Below are positions 43,001-51,056 of a stretch of DNA of 64,000 bases, piece by piece. Each line of letters starts with the position of its first letter. Position 1 is the stretch's first letter. Below the pieces are notes generated by a model that worked only from the letters and a program-made list of their open reading frames with translations, searched no databases and was not told the origin of the DNA. Source of the stretch: Croceibacterium_A sp044506885 (GTDB taxonomy: Bacteria > Pseudomonadota > Alphaproteobacteria > Sphingomonadales > Sphingomonadaceae); assembly GCA_044506885.1 (NCBI GenBank), contig JBIQKC010000013.1:1-64000 (forward strand), in the 5' to 3' direction. Position numbers and translations under genes: made by a program.

Positions 43001-43834
43001 TCACACCAGCGCGATGTCGGGCGCATCCTCCTGCTTCATGCCGACGAGGTGATAGCCCGCATCGACGTGATGCACTTCGCCGGTCACCCCGCTGGCGAGA
43101 TCGCTCAGCATGTAGAGGCCGGCGCCGCCGACATCCTCGATGGTGACGTTGCGCCGCAGCGGCGAATTGAGCTCATTCCACTTGAGGATGTAGCGGAAAT
43201 CGCCGATCCCGCTCGCCGCCAGCGTCTTGATCGGCCCGGCGCTGATCGCGTTGACGCGGATGTTCTCCGGCCCGAGATCGTTGGCGAGGTACTTGACGCT
43301 CGTTTCCAGCGCCGCCTTGGCCACGCCCATCACGTTGTAGTGCGGCACCACCTTTTCCGCGCCGTAATAGGTCAGCGTCAGGATCGATCCGCCCTGCGGC
43401 ATCATCGGCCGCGCGCGGTTAGCCACGGCAACCAGCGAATAGGCCGAAATGTTCATCGTCATCAGGAAGTTGTCGAGGCTGGTATCGACATATTTCCCGC
43501 GCAGCTCGTTCTTGTCGGAAAAGCCGATCGCGTGGACGAGGAAGTCGATCGTCGGCCAACGCGCCTTCAGCACATCGAACCCGGCGTCGAGCGCCTCCAT
43601 CCGCGACACGTCGCAGTCGAAGCAGAAGTCCGAACCGAGCTGTTCGGCCAGCGGCCGCACCCGTTTCTCCAGCGCTTCGCCCTGATAGGAGAACGCCAGC
43701 TCCGCCCCGTGCTCGCGCAGCTTCTGGGCGATGCCCCAGGCGAGCGACTTCTCGTTGGCGAGCCCCATGATGAGCCCGCGCTTCCCTTCCATCAGACCCT
43801 TTGGCCCTTCCATCAAACCTTTCGGCGAGGTCAT
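43001..43834 (-). CDS. fabI: Enoyl-[acyl-carrier-protein] reductase FabI
   Basis: A 277-residue short-chain reductase that completes each round of fatty acid elongation with NADH. Seen are GKRGLIMGLANEKSLAWGIA, HAIGFSDKNEL and the active-site YYGAEKVVPHYNVMGVAK (Tyr-x6-Lys). The first 16 residues are an imperfect tandem of PKGLMEG units that relatives lack, giving three possible ATG starts. It overlaps the YihY gene by four bases. Confidence 0.95.
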   Translation of the reverse strand: MTSPKGLMEGPKGLMEGKRGLIMGLANEKSLAWGIAQKLREHGAELAFSYQGEALEKRVRPLAEQLGSDFCFDCDVSRMEALDAGFDVLKARWPTIDFLVHAIGFSDKNELRGKYVDTSLDNFLMTMNISAYSLVAVANRARPMMPQGGSILTLTYYGAEKVVPHYNVMGVAKAALETSVKYLANDLGPENIRVNAISAGPIKTLAASGIGDFRYILKWNELNSPLRRNVTIEDVGGAGLYMLSDLASGVTGEVHHVDAGYHLVGMKQEDAPDIALV

Positions 43835-44862
43835 AGGCTTCCCTTCTCCGCCTGTTCGTCCCGCTCGGCGCGCGCCCGGTTGTCGGCCTGGCCGATGCGA
43901 TCCTCCTCTTCCTCGGGAGTTTCGGCCAGCGCCGCGTTGAGCTCCGCGCCCATCACCATCCCTAGGCCCACCAGCCAGAAAAAGAAAAGCGCGATCATGA
44001 TCCCGGCGAGCGAGCCATACGTGACATCGTAGCTGAACAGGCTGCGCAGCAGCGGCGGCAGGGCGATCGTGACCCCCATCCACCACGCCGTCACCAGCAG
44101 CGCCCCCGGCCATTTGGGATAGCGCCTTTCGCGATAGACGGCCGGGGTCAGCGTATAGAACAGCAGGTAGAGCGAGACGTAGAGCCCCGCCGCCGGCACC
44201 AGCCGCGACAGCGACAGGCTGGCGACCAGATCGTCGAGCCGCGGCAGCCAGGCGGAAATCACCTCCTGCGCCGCGCCGATCAGCACTTGCGCGATCAGGC
44301 TCAGCATCAGCAGCAGCACCGCGCCCACGATGATCCCGGCGGAAAACACGCGGTACTTCCAGAACGCCTGCGTCGCATGGGTGCCATAGGCGCGGCGCAG
44401 GATGTCGCGGATCGTCTCGATCAGGCTGCCGACGGTCCACAGGCCCACCAGGCCGCCCGCCCACAGCAGCCACCCGCTGCGCTGCTCGATCACCGATCGC
44501 GCCACCGGGGCGATCACTTCGCTCACCACCGGCGGCAGGGCATAGACGATGGCGTCGATCGTCGCCGCGCGCTCGCTCTCCTCGCCCGCCAGCGAAAAGA
44601 TCGCCGCGCCGGTGACGAAGAACGGGAAGATCGCCAGCATCGCCATATAGGCCAGGTTGCCGGCATGGATGAAGCCGTCGTTGTAAGCGCCGACGACCAC
44701 GCGCTTGGCGACCTGGTAGACCCGCGTGCCGGGGCCGACCGCCCCGGTGACTTGCGCGGTCAGGCCGGCCTTGTGCTTCAGCGCCTCCTTGCGCCGCCCT
44801 TCGGGCGAAAGATCGCGGACCGGCGGGGCGGGCCGGTCATGGTCCGTCGGTCCGGGTGCCAT
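43831..44862 (-). CDS. YihY/BrkB family inner membrane protein
   Basis: A 343-residue protein with a cytoplasmic N-terminus and six helices: HAGNLAYMAMLAIFPFFVTG, LVGLWTVGSLIETIRDILRR, YGSLAGIMIALFFFWLVGLG. This matches the YihY/BrkB family. The old label ribonuclease BN is incorrect for this family, and its role is unknown. The C-terminal tail is charged. It is translated together with fabI. Confidence 0.9.
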   Translation of the reverse strand: MAPGPTDHDRPAPPVRDLSPEGRRKEALKHKAGLTAQVTGAVGPGTRVYQVAKRVVVGAYNDGFIHAGNLAYMAMLAIFPFFVTGAAIFSLAGEESERAATIDAIVYALPPVVSEVIAPVARSVIEQRSGWLLWAGGLVGLWTVGSLIETIRDILRRAYGTHATQAFWKYRVFSAGIIVGAVLLLMLSLIAQVLIGAAQEVISAWLPRLDDLVASLSLSRLVPAAGLYVSLYLLFYTLTPAVYRERRYPKWPGALLVTAWWMGVTIALPPLLRSLFSYDVTYGSLAGIMIALFFFWLVGLGMVMGAELNAALAETPEEEEDRIGQADNRARAERDEQAEKGSL

Positions 44863-44900
44863 CGGGTTCTTCTAGGGTCCTGTGTCGAGCAGGCAATAGC

Positions 44901-45845
44901 TCAGACGCCAAGGCGGTTCCTCGGATTGGTCGTATCGCTCCACCCTTCGAGGCGGCCGGCAAGCTCGGCAAGGTCGTCCGGAAGCTGGATTTCCAGCGCC
45001 ACCAGCTGGTCGCCGCGCCCGCCGCCTTTTTTCGAGAATCCCTTGCCCTTGAGGCGCAGGATCTTGCCCGAGCCCGAACCGGCGGCCACCGTCAGCATCA
45101 CCGGCCCGTCGACCGTCGGCGCCTTCACCTTGGCCCCCCGCACCGCTTCGTCCAGCGTCACCGGCAGCTCCAGCCGCACGTCGTCGCCATCGCGGGTGAA
45201 GAACGGGTGCCGCTCGATCGCCACCGTCACCAGCGCATCGCCGTTGCCGCCGGGGCCGGGCTCGCCCTTGCCTTTCAGGCGCATCTGCGTGCCGTCCTCG
45301 ACACCGGCGGGAAGCTTGAGATCGATCGTCTTGCCGTCGGCCAGCGTGATCCGCTGCGGCTTGAGCGCGGCGGCATCGGCGAACGGCACTTTCAGCCGGT
45401 AGGAGACGTTGGCCCCGCGCGCAGGCGGCTGCCGCCGGCCGCCGAACCCGCCGCGCGATCCCGCTCCGCCGCGTCCGAACAGACCCTCGAAGATGTCGCC
45501 GAGATCCGCTTCCGCTCCGCCGAAGCCCTCGAAATCGCGCGCCGAGAAACCTCCGGCCCCGCCGCCCGCCGACCGGAACCCGCCGCCGCCGAATCCGCCT
45601 CCGGCGCCTAACGGCATCGCCGGGTTGCCGTCGGCGTCGATCTCGCCGCGGTCGAACTGCGCGCGCTTGTCCTTGTCCGACAGCAGGTCATAGGCCCGGG
45701 TCACGTCGGAGAAACGCTCCGCCGCTTGCGGATTGTCCTTGTTGCGGTCGGGATGGAGTTCCTTGGCGAGCTTGCGATAGGCGGACTTGATGTCCTTCTC
45801 GCTCGCACCGCGCGTCAAACCAAGGGTCGCATAAGGGTCGGCCAT
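44901..45845 (-). CDS. DnaJ/CbpA-like co-chaperone
   Basis: A 314-residue J-domain protein. It has ATLGLTRGASEKDIKSAYRK and KELHPDRNKDN (HPD motif), a Gly/Phe-rich linker (about 80-135), and the C-terminal substrate domains RLKVPFADAAALKPQRITLA and MLTVAAGSGSGKILRLKGKG. The Cys-rich zinc domain of DnaJ is absent, so it is a type II, CbpA-like protein. It diverges from ubiG with an 81-base gap. Confidence 0.92.
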   Translation of the reverse strand: MADPYATLGLTRGASEKDIKSAYRKLAKELHPDRNKDNPQAAERFSDVTRAYDLLSDKDKRAQFDRGEIDADGNPAMPLGAGGGFGGGGFRSAGGGAGGFSARDFEGFGGAEADLGDIFEGLFGRGGAGSRGGFGGRRQPPARGANVSYRLKVPFADAAALKPQRITLADGKTIDLKLPAGVEDGTQMRLKGKGEPGPGGNGDALVTVAIERHPFFTRDGDDVRLELPVTLDEAVRGAKVKAPTVDGPVMLTVAAGSGSGKILRLKGKGFSKKGGGRGDQLVALEIQLPDDLAELAGRLEGWSDTTNPRNRLGV

Positions 45846-45926
45846 GGTGTGTTAGCTAAGGCCTACACTGGCGCGCCGCAATGGCCTTGGATTGCGGGCG
45901 TCGCGCGCTGTCCCTAGAAGGCGGCG

Positions 45927-46664
45927 ATGGCCGCCCGATCCGCCCCCGCTCCGACCATCCGGCCCGAAGAAGCCGCACATTTCGCAGCACTGGCGCGGGA
46001 CTGGTGGGATCCGCATGGGCGCTCGGCCATGCTTCACCGGCTCAACCCGGTGCGGCTGGGCTTCATCCGCGCGGCGATCGACGATCGTTGGGGCGGCGAT
46101 GCGGCGGCGGTGAAGCCGCTCGCGGGCAAGCGCGCGCTCGATGTCGGCTGCGGCGCGGGGCTGCTGTGCGAACCGCTCGCGCGCCTCGGCGCTGCGGTCA
46201 CCGGCGTCGACGCGGCGGAGGCGAATATCGCGGCGGCCAGGGCCCACGCCGCCGGCTCCAGCATCGCGGTGGATTACCATGCGGGCGAGCTCGATTCGCT
46301 CGGCCTCGGCCGGTTCGATCTCGTCACTGCGATGGAAGTGCTCGAGCATGTGGCGGACAAGCCGGCTTTCCTTGCGGCATTGGCGCGCCATCTCGCGCCC
46401 GGCGGGCTGCTGGTTCTCTCCACGCCCAATCGCACCGCGCAATCGCGCCTGCTGCTGGTCGGCGCGGCCGAGGCGCTGGGCGCGGTGCCCAGGGGCACGC
46501 ACCACTGGGACGATTTCGTCACCCCGGACGAGCTGCGCGCGCTGCTGGCCGAAGCGGGCCTCGCGATGGGCGAACCGCGCGGCATCGCCTGGCGTCCGCT
46601 CAAGGGCCTCCACCTGTCGGACGACCTGTCGCTGAACTACATCGTCGCCGCGACAGCGCGATGA
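45927..46664 (+). CDS. ubiG: 3-demethylubiquinol 3-O-methyltransferase UbiG
   Basis: A 245-residue SAM methyltransferase of ubiquinone synthesis. The UbiG signature ARDWWDPHGRSAMLHRLNPV lies at about 25-45; motif I is LDVGCGAGLLCEPLARLG, followed by VTAMEVLEHVADKPAF and a C-terminal GVRYHPLL-like IAWRPLKGLHLSDDLSLNYI. Its stop overlaps the start of the YqeY-like gene. Confidence 0.95.
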   Translation: MAARSAPAPTIRPEEAAHFAALARDWWDPHGRSAMLHRLNPVRLGFIRAAIDDRWGGDAAAVKPLAGKRALDVGCGAGLLCEPLARLGAAVTGVDAAEANIAAARAHAAGSSIAVDYHAGELDSLGLGRFDLVTAMEVLEHVADKPAFLAALARHLAPGGLLVLSTPNRTAQSRLLLVGAAEALGAVPRGTHHWDDFVTPDELRALLAEAGLAMGEPRGIAWRPLKGLHLSDDLSLNYIVAATAR

Positions 46665-46996
46665 GCGCCGGCGCACTGAAGGACCGGCTGCGCGCGGACC
46701 TCAAGGCAGCGATGCAGGCGCGGTCGCGGGACGATGTCGCCCTGCTGCGCAAGCTGATCGCCGCGCTCGACAACGCCGAGGCGGTGCCGACCGAAGGCTA
46801 CCGCCCGCGCGCCGTCGGCGGGGCTGGCGGGGACGTGGCCCGGCGCGAACTCGGCCATGCGGAGGTCGGCCGGCTGCTCGCCACCGAGATCGCGGAACGG
46901 GAAGCCGCCGCGGAAGAACTGGAGCAACGGGGAAGGGGCGAAGACGCCGCGCGCCTGCGGCGGGAAGCGGTTGCGATCGCGCGCTATCGCGATTGA
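46661..46996 (+). CDS. GatB/YqeY-like domain protein
   Basis: A 111-residue helical protein: LKDRLRADLKAAMQARSRDD, VALLRKLIAALDNAEAVP and REAAAEELEQRGRGEDAARL. It resembles the YqeY family, which shares a fold with the tRNA-binding tail of GatB, but it is shorter than typical members (about 150). The function is unknown. It overlaps ubiG by four bases and the convergent ArsC-like gene by 13 bases. Confidence 0.75.
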   Translation: MSAGALKDRLRADLKAAMQARSRDDVALLRKLIAALDNAEAVPTEGYRPRAVGGAGGDVARRELGHAEVGRLLATEIAEREAAAEELEQRGRGEDAARLRREAVAIARYRD

Positions 46997-47340
46997 GAAA
47001 GCGCCGTCCCCCAGTCGGCTTCGCTGAACCCGATCAGCAGCCCGCCAGGGTATTCGACCACCGGCCGCCTGATGCAGCTCGGGTTGGCCGCCATCAGCGC
47101 CACCGCCTTTGCCGCGTCCAACCCCGCCTTGTCCTCCTCGGGCAGCTTGCGGAATGTCGTCCCGGCGCGGTTGAGCACTTTCTCCCACCCGGCCTGCTCG
47201 ACCCAGCGGGCCAGCCGGGACGGATCCGCGCCCTCCTTCTTGTAGTCGTGGAACGTGTAGCCGATGCCCTTTGCATCGAGCCACTTGCGCGCCTTCTTCA
47301 CCGTGTCGCAATTGGGAATGCCGTAGAATTCGATGCTCAT
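46984..47340 (-). CDS. ArsC/Spx family thioredoxin-fold protein
   Basis: A 118-residue protein with FYGIPNCDTVKKARKWLDAK (single active-site Cys) and PSCIRRPVVEYPGGLLIGFS, which match YffB/ArsC-like proteins. The second motif lacks the usual three-arginine pocket of true arsenate reductases, and no ars genes are nearby, so a role in arsenate reduction is doubtful. Its start overlaps the end of the ABM gene by four bases. Confidence 0.88.
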   Translation of the reverse strand: MSIEFYGIPNCDTVKKARKWLDAKGIGYTFHDYKKEGADPSRLARWVEQAGWEKVLNRAGTTFRKLPEEDKAGLDAAKAVALMAANPSCIRRPVVEYPGGLLIGFSEADWGTALSQSR

Positions 47341-47651
47341 GCCTGGTCCTCGTGGCGGAACTGATGGATGCGCGGATTGTCGCACGCGAACAGCGTATAG
47401 CTTTCGTAGTAGGCCGCCCGGCCGCGCCCTTGCACCGCAGCGTGCTCCGCCACCCGCCCCCAGGCGCGCGCCGAGGCTTCGTCGGCCCATTCGGACAACG
47501 CGATCGTTTCCCCATCCTCGGCGATATAGCTCTTGAACGACAAGTAGCCGGGTTGCGCCCGCGCCAACTCCACCATCCGCGCGGCATCGGCCTCGTAGGC
47601 GGCATAGTCGATGTCGGCGCGCTTGCGGTTGCGGAACACGACGAGGAACAT
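47337..47651 (-). CDS. Antibiotic biosynthesis monooxygenase (ABM)-like protein
   Basis: A 104-residue ferredoxin-like protein: VVFRNRKRADIDYAAYEADA, ELARAQPGYLSFKSYIAEDG and IALSEWADEASARAWGRV fit the dimeric ABM fold. Members include small oxygenases and heme-degrading proteins; no active-site Asn or His can be assigned here. The ATG at 47651 shares its A with the ruvC stop (TGATG), so it is translated after ruvC. Confidence 0.82.
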   Translation of the reverse strand: MFLVVFRNRKRADIDYAAYEADAARMVELARAQPGYLSFKSYIAEDGETIALSEWADEASARAWGRVAEHAAVQGRGRAAYYESYTLFACDNPRIHQFRHEDQA

Positions 47652-48121
47652 CACCGCGATCCCCCAAGATGCGCATCGGCGATCGCCACCGCCAGCGCAT
47701 CGGCCGCATCCGCGCCGGCAATGGCCACGCCAGGCAGCAGCACCTTCAGCATCGCCTGCACCTGCCGCTTCTCGGCCCCGCCCGTGCCGACCACCGCTTT
47801 CTTCACCAGCCGCGCGGCGTGTTCGGCCACCGGCAGCGACTGTCGCCCGCAGGCCGCCAACACCGCGCCCCGCGCCTGCGCCAGCTTGAGCGTCGATTGC
47901 GGGTTCTTGTTGAGGAACACTTCCTCCACCGCCGCACGATCGGGCGCATGGGCGGCGATCACCGCACAGATGGCGTCATGCAGGTGATTGAGCCGCTCGG
48001 CCATCGGCGCTTTCGGGTCGGTCGCCACCTGCCCGTGCGCGACATGCCCCAGCCGCGCCCCTTCGCTGCGCCCGATCCCCCAGCCGGTACACGACAGGGA
48101 GGGATCGAGGCCGAGGACCAG
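47651..48121 (-). CDS. ruvC: Crossover junction endodeoxyribonuclease RuvC
   Basis: A 156-residue Holliday-junction resolvase. A TTG at 48121 restores the conserved N-terminus VLGLDPSLSCTGWG with catalytic Asp6; Glu66 lies in AAVEEVFLNKNPQSTL, and the C-terminal acidic residues are in GADAADALAVAIADAH. A shorter start at GTG 48028 would lose Asp6 and is rejected. The purine-rich ribosome site, GGGAGGGGGAGG, comes from the adjacent palindromic repeat. An in-frame GTG at 48187 would give an extension encoded by the repeat. It follows yebC; ruvA and ruvB are not in the window. Confidence 0.93.
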   Translation of the reverse strand: MVLGLDPSLSCTGWGIGRSEGARLGHVAHGQVATDPKAPMAERLNHLHDAICAVIAAHAPDRAAVEEVFLNKNPQSTLKLAQARGAVLAACGRQSLPVAEHAARLVKKAVVGTGGAEKRQVQAMLKVLLPGVAIAGADAADALAVAIADAHLGGSR

Positions 48122-48130
48122 CCCGCCTCC

Positions 48131-48215
48131 CCCTCCCGCTTGCGGGAGGGGGCCGGGGGGTGGGCGCGAGCGCGAAACAGGCCCACCCCCGACCCCTCCC
48201 GCAAGCGGGAGGGGG
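48131..48215. repeat. Palindromic repeat pair (tail-to-tail) between yebC and ruvC
   Basis: A right-type half (48131-48166), a 14-base spacer and a left-type half (48181-48215). The order is the reverse of the pairs at 10662 and 22474: the GGTGGGC tails face each other. It is the same order as the halves around the DUF559 gene, but with 14 bases in place of that gene. It begins six bases before the yebC stop and ends nine bases before the ruvC start. Confidence 0.88.
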
Positions 48216-48221
48216 ACACGA

Positions 48222-48977
48222 TCACCCCAGCTTCTCCATCACCTCGTCGGAGACCTCGTAGTTCCCCCACACGGTCTGCACGTCGTCGTCGTCGTCGAGC
48301 GCGTCGATCAGCTTGAACAGCGTCTGCGCGTCGCCTTCCGCGACATCGACCGTCAGGTTCGGCTTCCACGCCAGCTTGACGCTTTCCGCCTCGCCCAGCG
48401 CGCTTTCGAGCGCTTTGGCGACTTCATGCAGCGCTTCCATGTCGGTCCAGATGGTGTGGCCGCCATCATCGCCGGCCAGGTCGCTCTCGACATCGTCGGC
48501 CCCCGCCTCGATCGCCGCTTCGAGAACCTTTTCCTCGTCGCCCGCGCTCGCCGGGTATTCGATCAGGCCCTTGCGCTCGAACCCGTGGCTGACCGCGCCG
48601 GTCGCCGCCAGGTTGCCGCCGTTCTTGGAGAACGCGGTGCGCACGCTGGTCGCGGTGCGGTTGCGGTTGTCGGTCAGCGCCTCGACGATCAGCGCCACGC
48701 CGCCGGGACCGTAGCCCTCGTAGCGGATCTCCTCGTAGTCGTCGCCTTCGTTGGCGCTCGCCTTGTCGATCGCCCGCTGGATGTTGTCCTTGGGCATGGA
48801 GGCCGCGCGGGCGTTGTTGACCGCCAGCCGCAGGCGCGGGTTCATGTCGGGATCGGGCATGCCCGACTTCGCCGCCACGGTGATTTCGCGGCTGAGCTTG
48901 GAAAACGCGGCGGAGCGCTTTTTATCTTGCGCCCCCTTGCGGTGCATGATGTTCTTGAACTTGGAATGGCCGGCCAT
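48222..48977 (-). CDS. yebC: YebC/PmpR family protein
   Basis: A 251-residue YebC family member: MAGHSKFKNIMHRKGAQDKK, RLAVNNARAASMPKDNIQRA, YEGYGPGGVALIVEALTDNR and VSHGFERKGLIEYP. YebC proteins were first seen as DNA-binding regulators near ruvC, and more recent work ties members to translation of difficult motifs. It is upstream of ruvC, as in many genomes, here with a repeat pair between. Confidence 0.95.
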   Translation of the reverse strand: MAGHSKFKNIMHRKGAQDKKRSAAFSKLSREITVAAKSGMPDPDMNPRLRLAVNNARAASMPKDNIQRAIDKASANEGDDYEEIRYEGYGPGGVALIVEALTDNRNRTATSVRTAFSKNGGNLAATGAVSHGFERKGLIEYPASAGDEEKVLEAAIEAGADDVESDLAGDDGGHTIWTDMEALHEVAKALESALGEAESVKLAWKPNLTVDVAEGDAQTLFKLIDALDDDDDVQTVWGNYEVSDEVMEKLG

Positions 48978-49057
48978 GGGTTCGCTTGTCTGGCTGTGGG
49001 TGTGTCACGCCCCTAGCGAACCGCAGGCGCACGGGCAATTCCCGCGCGGGGCGAGCC

Positions 49058-49375
49058 TCAGATGCGCACCGCCGTCCCGCTGACGCTGACCATCAGCATC
49101 GAACCGTTCTGGCCCAGCACCTCGTAGTCGATGTCGACGCCGATCACCGCGTTGCCGCCCAGCCGGCGCGCCTCCTCGGTCATTTCCTCCAGCGCCTCGC
49201 GCCGGGCGCGCGCCAGCACTTCCTCGTACTTGCCCGACCGCCCGCCGACGATGTCGGTGATCGAGGCCAACAGGTCGCGGAAGATGTTGGCGCCGACGAT
49301 CACCTCGCCCGTCACCACGCCCAGGTAATCCTGCACCGGACGGCCTTCGATAAGCGCGGTGGTGGAAACGATCAT
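49058..49375 (-). CDS. YbjQ family protein (heavy-metal-binding domain)
   Basis: A 105-residue protein with VSTTALIEGRPVQDYLGVVT, GEVIVGANIFRDLLASITDI and GGNAVIGVDIDYEVLGQNGS, the YbjQ/UPF0145 pattern. The fold is a pentameric ring; the metal-binding title is not proven for most members. It stands alone between yebC and a short-chain dehydrogenase gene. Confidence 0.93.
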   Translation of the reverse strand: MIVSTTALIEGRPVQDYLGVVTGEVIVGANIFRDLLASITDIVGGRSGKYEEVLARARREALEEMTEEARRLGGNAVIGVDIDYEVLGQNGSMLMVSVSGTAVRI

Positions 49376-49405
49376 GCCGCCGTCCTCGCGGCTCGGATTA
49401 GGGCC

Positions 49406-50284
49406 CTAACCATTGACGATAATCCCTCCGTTCGGGTGCAGCACCTGCCCCGACATATAGGACGAATCCTCGCACGCGAGGAAGAGAAACGCGGGAGCGA
49501 CCTCGTTCGGTTGCCCCGGCCGCCCCATCGGCGTGTTCTCGCCGAAGTTCTCCAGCTTTTCCGGGCTCGCGCCGCCGCAGGGATTGAGCGGGGTCCAGAT
49601 CGGCCCCGGCGCGACGGCGTTCACGCGAATGCCCTCGCCGACAAGGCTTTCGGACAGCGAGCGGGTGAAGGCGGTGATCGCGCCCTTGGTGGCCGAATAG
49701 TCGAGTAGTTCCTTGCTGCCCTTGTACATCGTCACGCTGGTGCAGTTGACGATCGCCGCCCCCTTCCCGAGATGCGGCCGCGCCGCCTGCACGAGGTAGA
49801 ACATCGCATAGATGTTGGTCTGGAACGTGCGCTGCAACTGCTCCGGCGTGATCTGGGTGATGTCCTTGTCCGGATGCTGCTCGCCCGCATTGTTGACCAG
49901 CACGTCGATCCGCCCCCAGCGGTCAATGACGGCGCGCACGAACCCGTCCGCATGCTTGGGATCGCCGAGATCCCCGGCCGAAAGCAGCACCTGCGCCCCT
50001 TCCGCCTCGCACAGCTCGCGCGTCCTGTGCGCGTCGTCGTGCTCTTCGAGATAGGCGATGGCGACATCCGCGCCCTCGCGCGCGAACAGCACCGCCACCG
50101 CGCGCCCGATCCCGCTGTCGCCGCCGGTGACGATGGCGACCTTGCCTTCGAGCCTGCCCGAACCCGGATAGCGCGGCCGCCACTCCGGCTTGGGATTGAG
50201 CCCGGACTCGTGTCCGGGCAGTGTCGGTTCTTCGTCGATTTCCTCGACGTGGGCCTTGTCGACGGTGGTGGTGGTGTCGGTCAT
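49406..50284 (-). CDS. SDR family oxidoreductase (YhdF/YghA-like)
   Basis: A 292-residue short-chain dehydrogenase with an N-terminal extension. LNPKPEWRPRYPGSGRLEGK precedes the cofactor motif VAIVTGGDSGIGRAVAVLFA. The active site is Ser in NCTSVTMYKG and YSATK. SNLNPCGG-like ending (PLNPCGGASPEKLENFG) and MGRPGQPNEVAPAFLFLA are typical of the general-stress YhdF/YghA group. The true substrate is unknown. It ends 30 bases from the YbjQ start. Confidence 0.92.
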   Translation of the reverse strand: MTDTTTTVDKAHVEEIDEEPTLPGHESGLNPKPEWRPRYPGSGRLEGKVAIVTGGDSGIGRAVAVLFAREGADVAIAYLEEHDDAHRTRELCEAEGAQVLLSAGDLGDPKHADGFVRAVIDRWGRIDVLVNNAGEQHPDKDITQITPEQLQRTFQTNIYAMFYLVQAARPHLGKGAAIVNCTSVTMYKGSKELLDYSATKGAITAFTRSLSESLVGEGIRVNAVAPGPIWTPLNPCGGASPEKLENFGENTPMGRPGQPNEVAPAFLFLACEDSSYMSGQVLHPNGGIIVNG

Positions 50285-50361
50285 GGCGATCGTCCTGCTG
50301 GAGTATGCAGGTTCAATCGCCGGGCCGGGCAGAGCGTTCCGCGCGCCGCCGCCGGGCCGGC

Positions 50362-50598
50362 TCAGCCCAGCCCGAGCGCCGCCTTGTAGGTATCGAGGAT
50401 CGCTTCCATCTCGGCGCGGTCGTCGGGCTTCATCTTCCGCAGCCGGACGATCTGGCGCATGATCTTCGCGTCGTAGCCGACCGCCTTGGCCTCGGCGTAG
50501 ACGTCGCGGATGTCGTCGGCGATGCCCTTCTTCTCTTCCTCGAGGCGTTCGACGCGCTCGATCAGGAGGCGCAGGCGGTCGTCGGTGGCGTTGGCCAT
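50362..50598 (-). CDS. gapR: GapR family DNA-binding protein (DUF2312)
   Basis: A 78-residue, fully helical protein: LRLLIERVERLEEEKKGIAD, DIRDVYAEAKAVGYDAKIMR and QIVRLRKMKPDDRAEMEAIL. It matches DUF2312, the GapR family. Caulobacter GapR is a tetrameric clamp that binds overtwisted, AT-rich DNA ahead of replication forks and polymerases. The basic residues of the DNA-facing channel (KIMRQIVRLRKMK) are present. Confidence 0.93.
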   Translation of the reverse strand: MANATDDRLRLLIERVERLEEEKKGIADDIRDVYAEAKAVGYDAKIMRQIVRLRKMKPDDRAEMEAILDTYKAALGLG

Positions 50599-50697
50599 CG
50601 GTCAAATCTCCAGTGTGTCCGAGAATCGGTCGCCGCTCGATAGCGGGCAGCAGTGCGGCGGTGAACCGGGTGGAAAACTTTTCCGCCAGTCCGGGAA

Positions 50698-51009
50698 TCA
50701 GCCCCCCTTGTTGCGCGCCAGACTGGCTTCCATGCGCGCCATCTGCTCCGCCGTCGCCTCGGTCTGGAAGCGCCCCTTCCATTCCTCCATCGGCATGCCG
50801 TGGATCAGCTCGCGCGCCGCCGCCTTGTCGCCCGGCCAGCCGCCATCGCGGATCCAGTCGGCCAGGCAATTGCGGCAGAATCCGGCCAGCCCCATCAGGT
50901 CGATGTTCTGCGCGTCGCGCCGGTGGCGCAGGTGGCGCACCAGCCGGCGGAAGGCGGCCGCGGCTACCGCGTCGGGCATGTCGTCGAGCGGATCGGGGGA
51001 TTGCGGCAT
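50698..51009 (-). CDS. DUF1244 family protein
   Basis: A 103-residue protein with the DUF1244 pattern: FRRLVRHLRHRRDAQNIDLM, GLAGFCRNCLADW and GMPMEEWKGRFQTEATAEQM. The CxxC in FCRNCLADW may bind a metal. Function is unknown. It diverges from pyk with only a 47-base gap, so the promoters must be close or overlapping. Confidence 0.9.
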   Translation of the reverse strand: MPQSPDPLDDMPDAVAAAAFRRLVRHLRHRRDAQNIDLMGLAGFCRNCLADWIRDGGWPGDKAAARELIHGMPMEEWKGRFQTEATAEQMARMEASLARNKGG

Positions 51010-51056
51010 GGTCTCGTCCTTGTCTTGTCGCACGGCTCTGCCATAGCGGCGTGCGC

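Noticed and set aside
43831..44862. Ribonuclease BN
   Set aside because: This older label for YihY/BrkB proteins is a known mis-annotation; true RNase BN is a metallo-beta-lactamase protein.
46984..47340. True arsenate reductase gene
   Set aside because: The arginine pocket is not clear and no arsenic-resistance genes are nearby, so only family membership is claimed.
47651..48028. Short RuvC starting at GTG 48028
   Set aside because: It would remove the conserved GLDPS motif with catalytic Asp6. The upstream TTG at 48121 restores a normal N-terminus.
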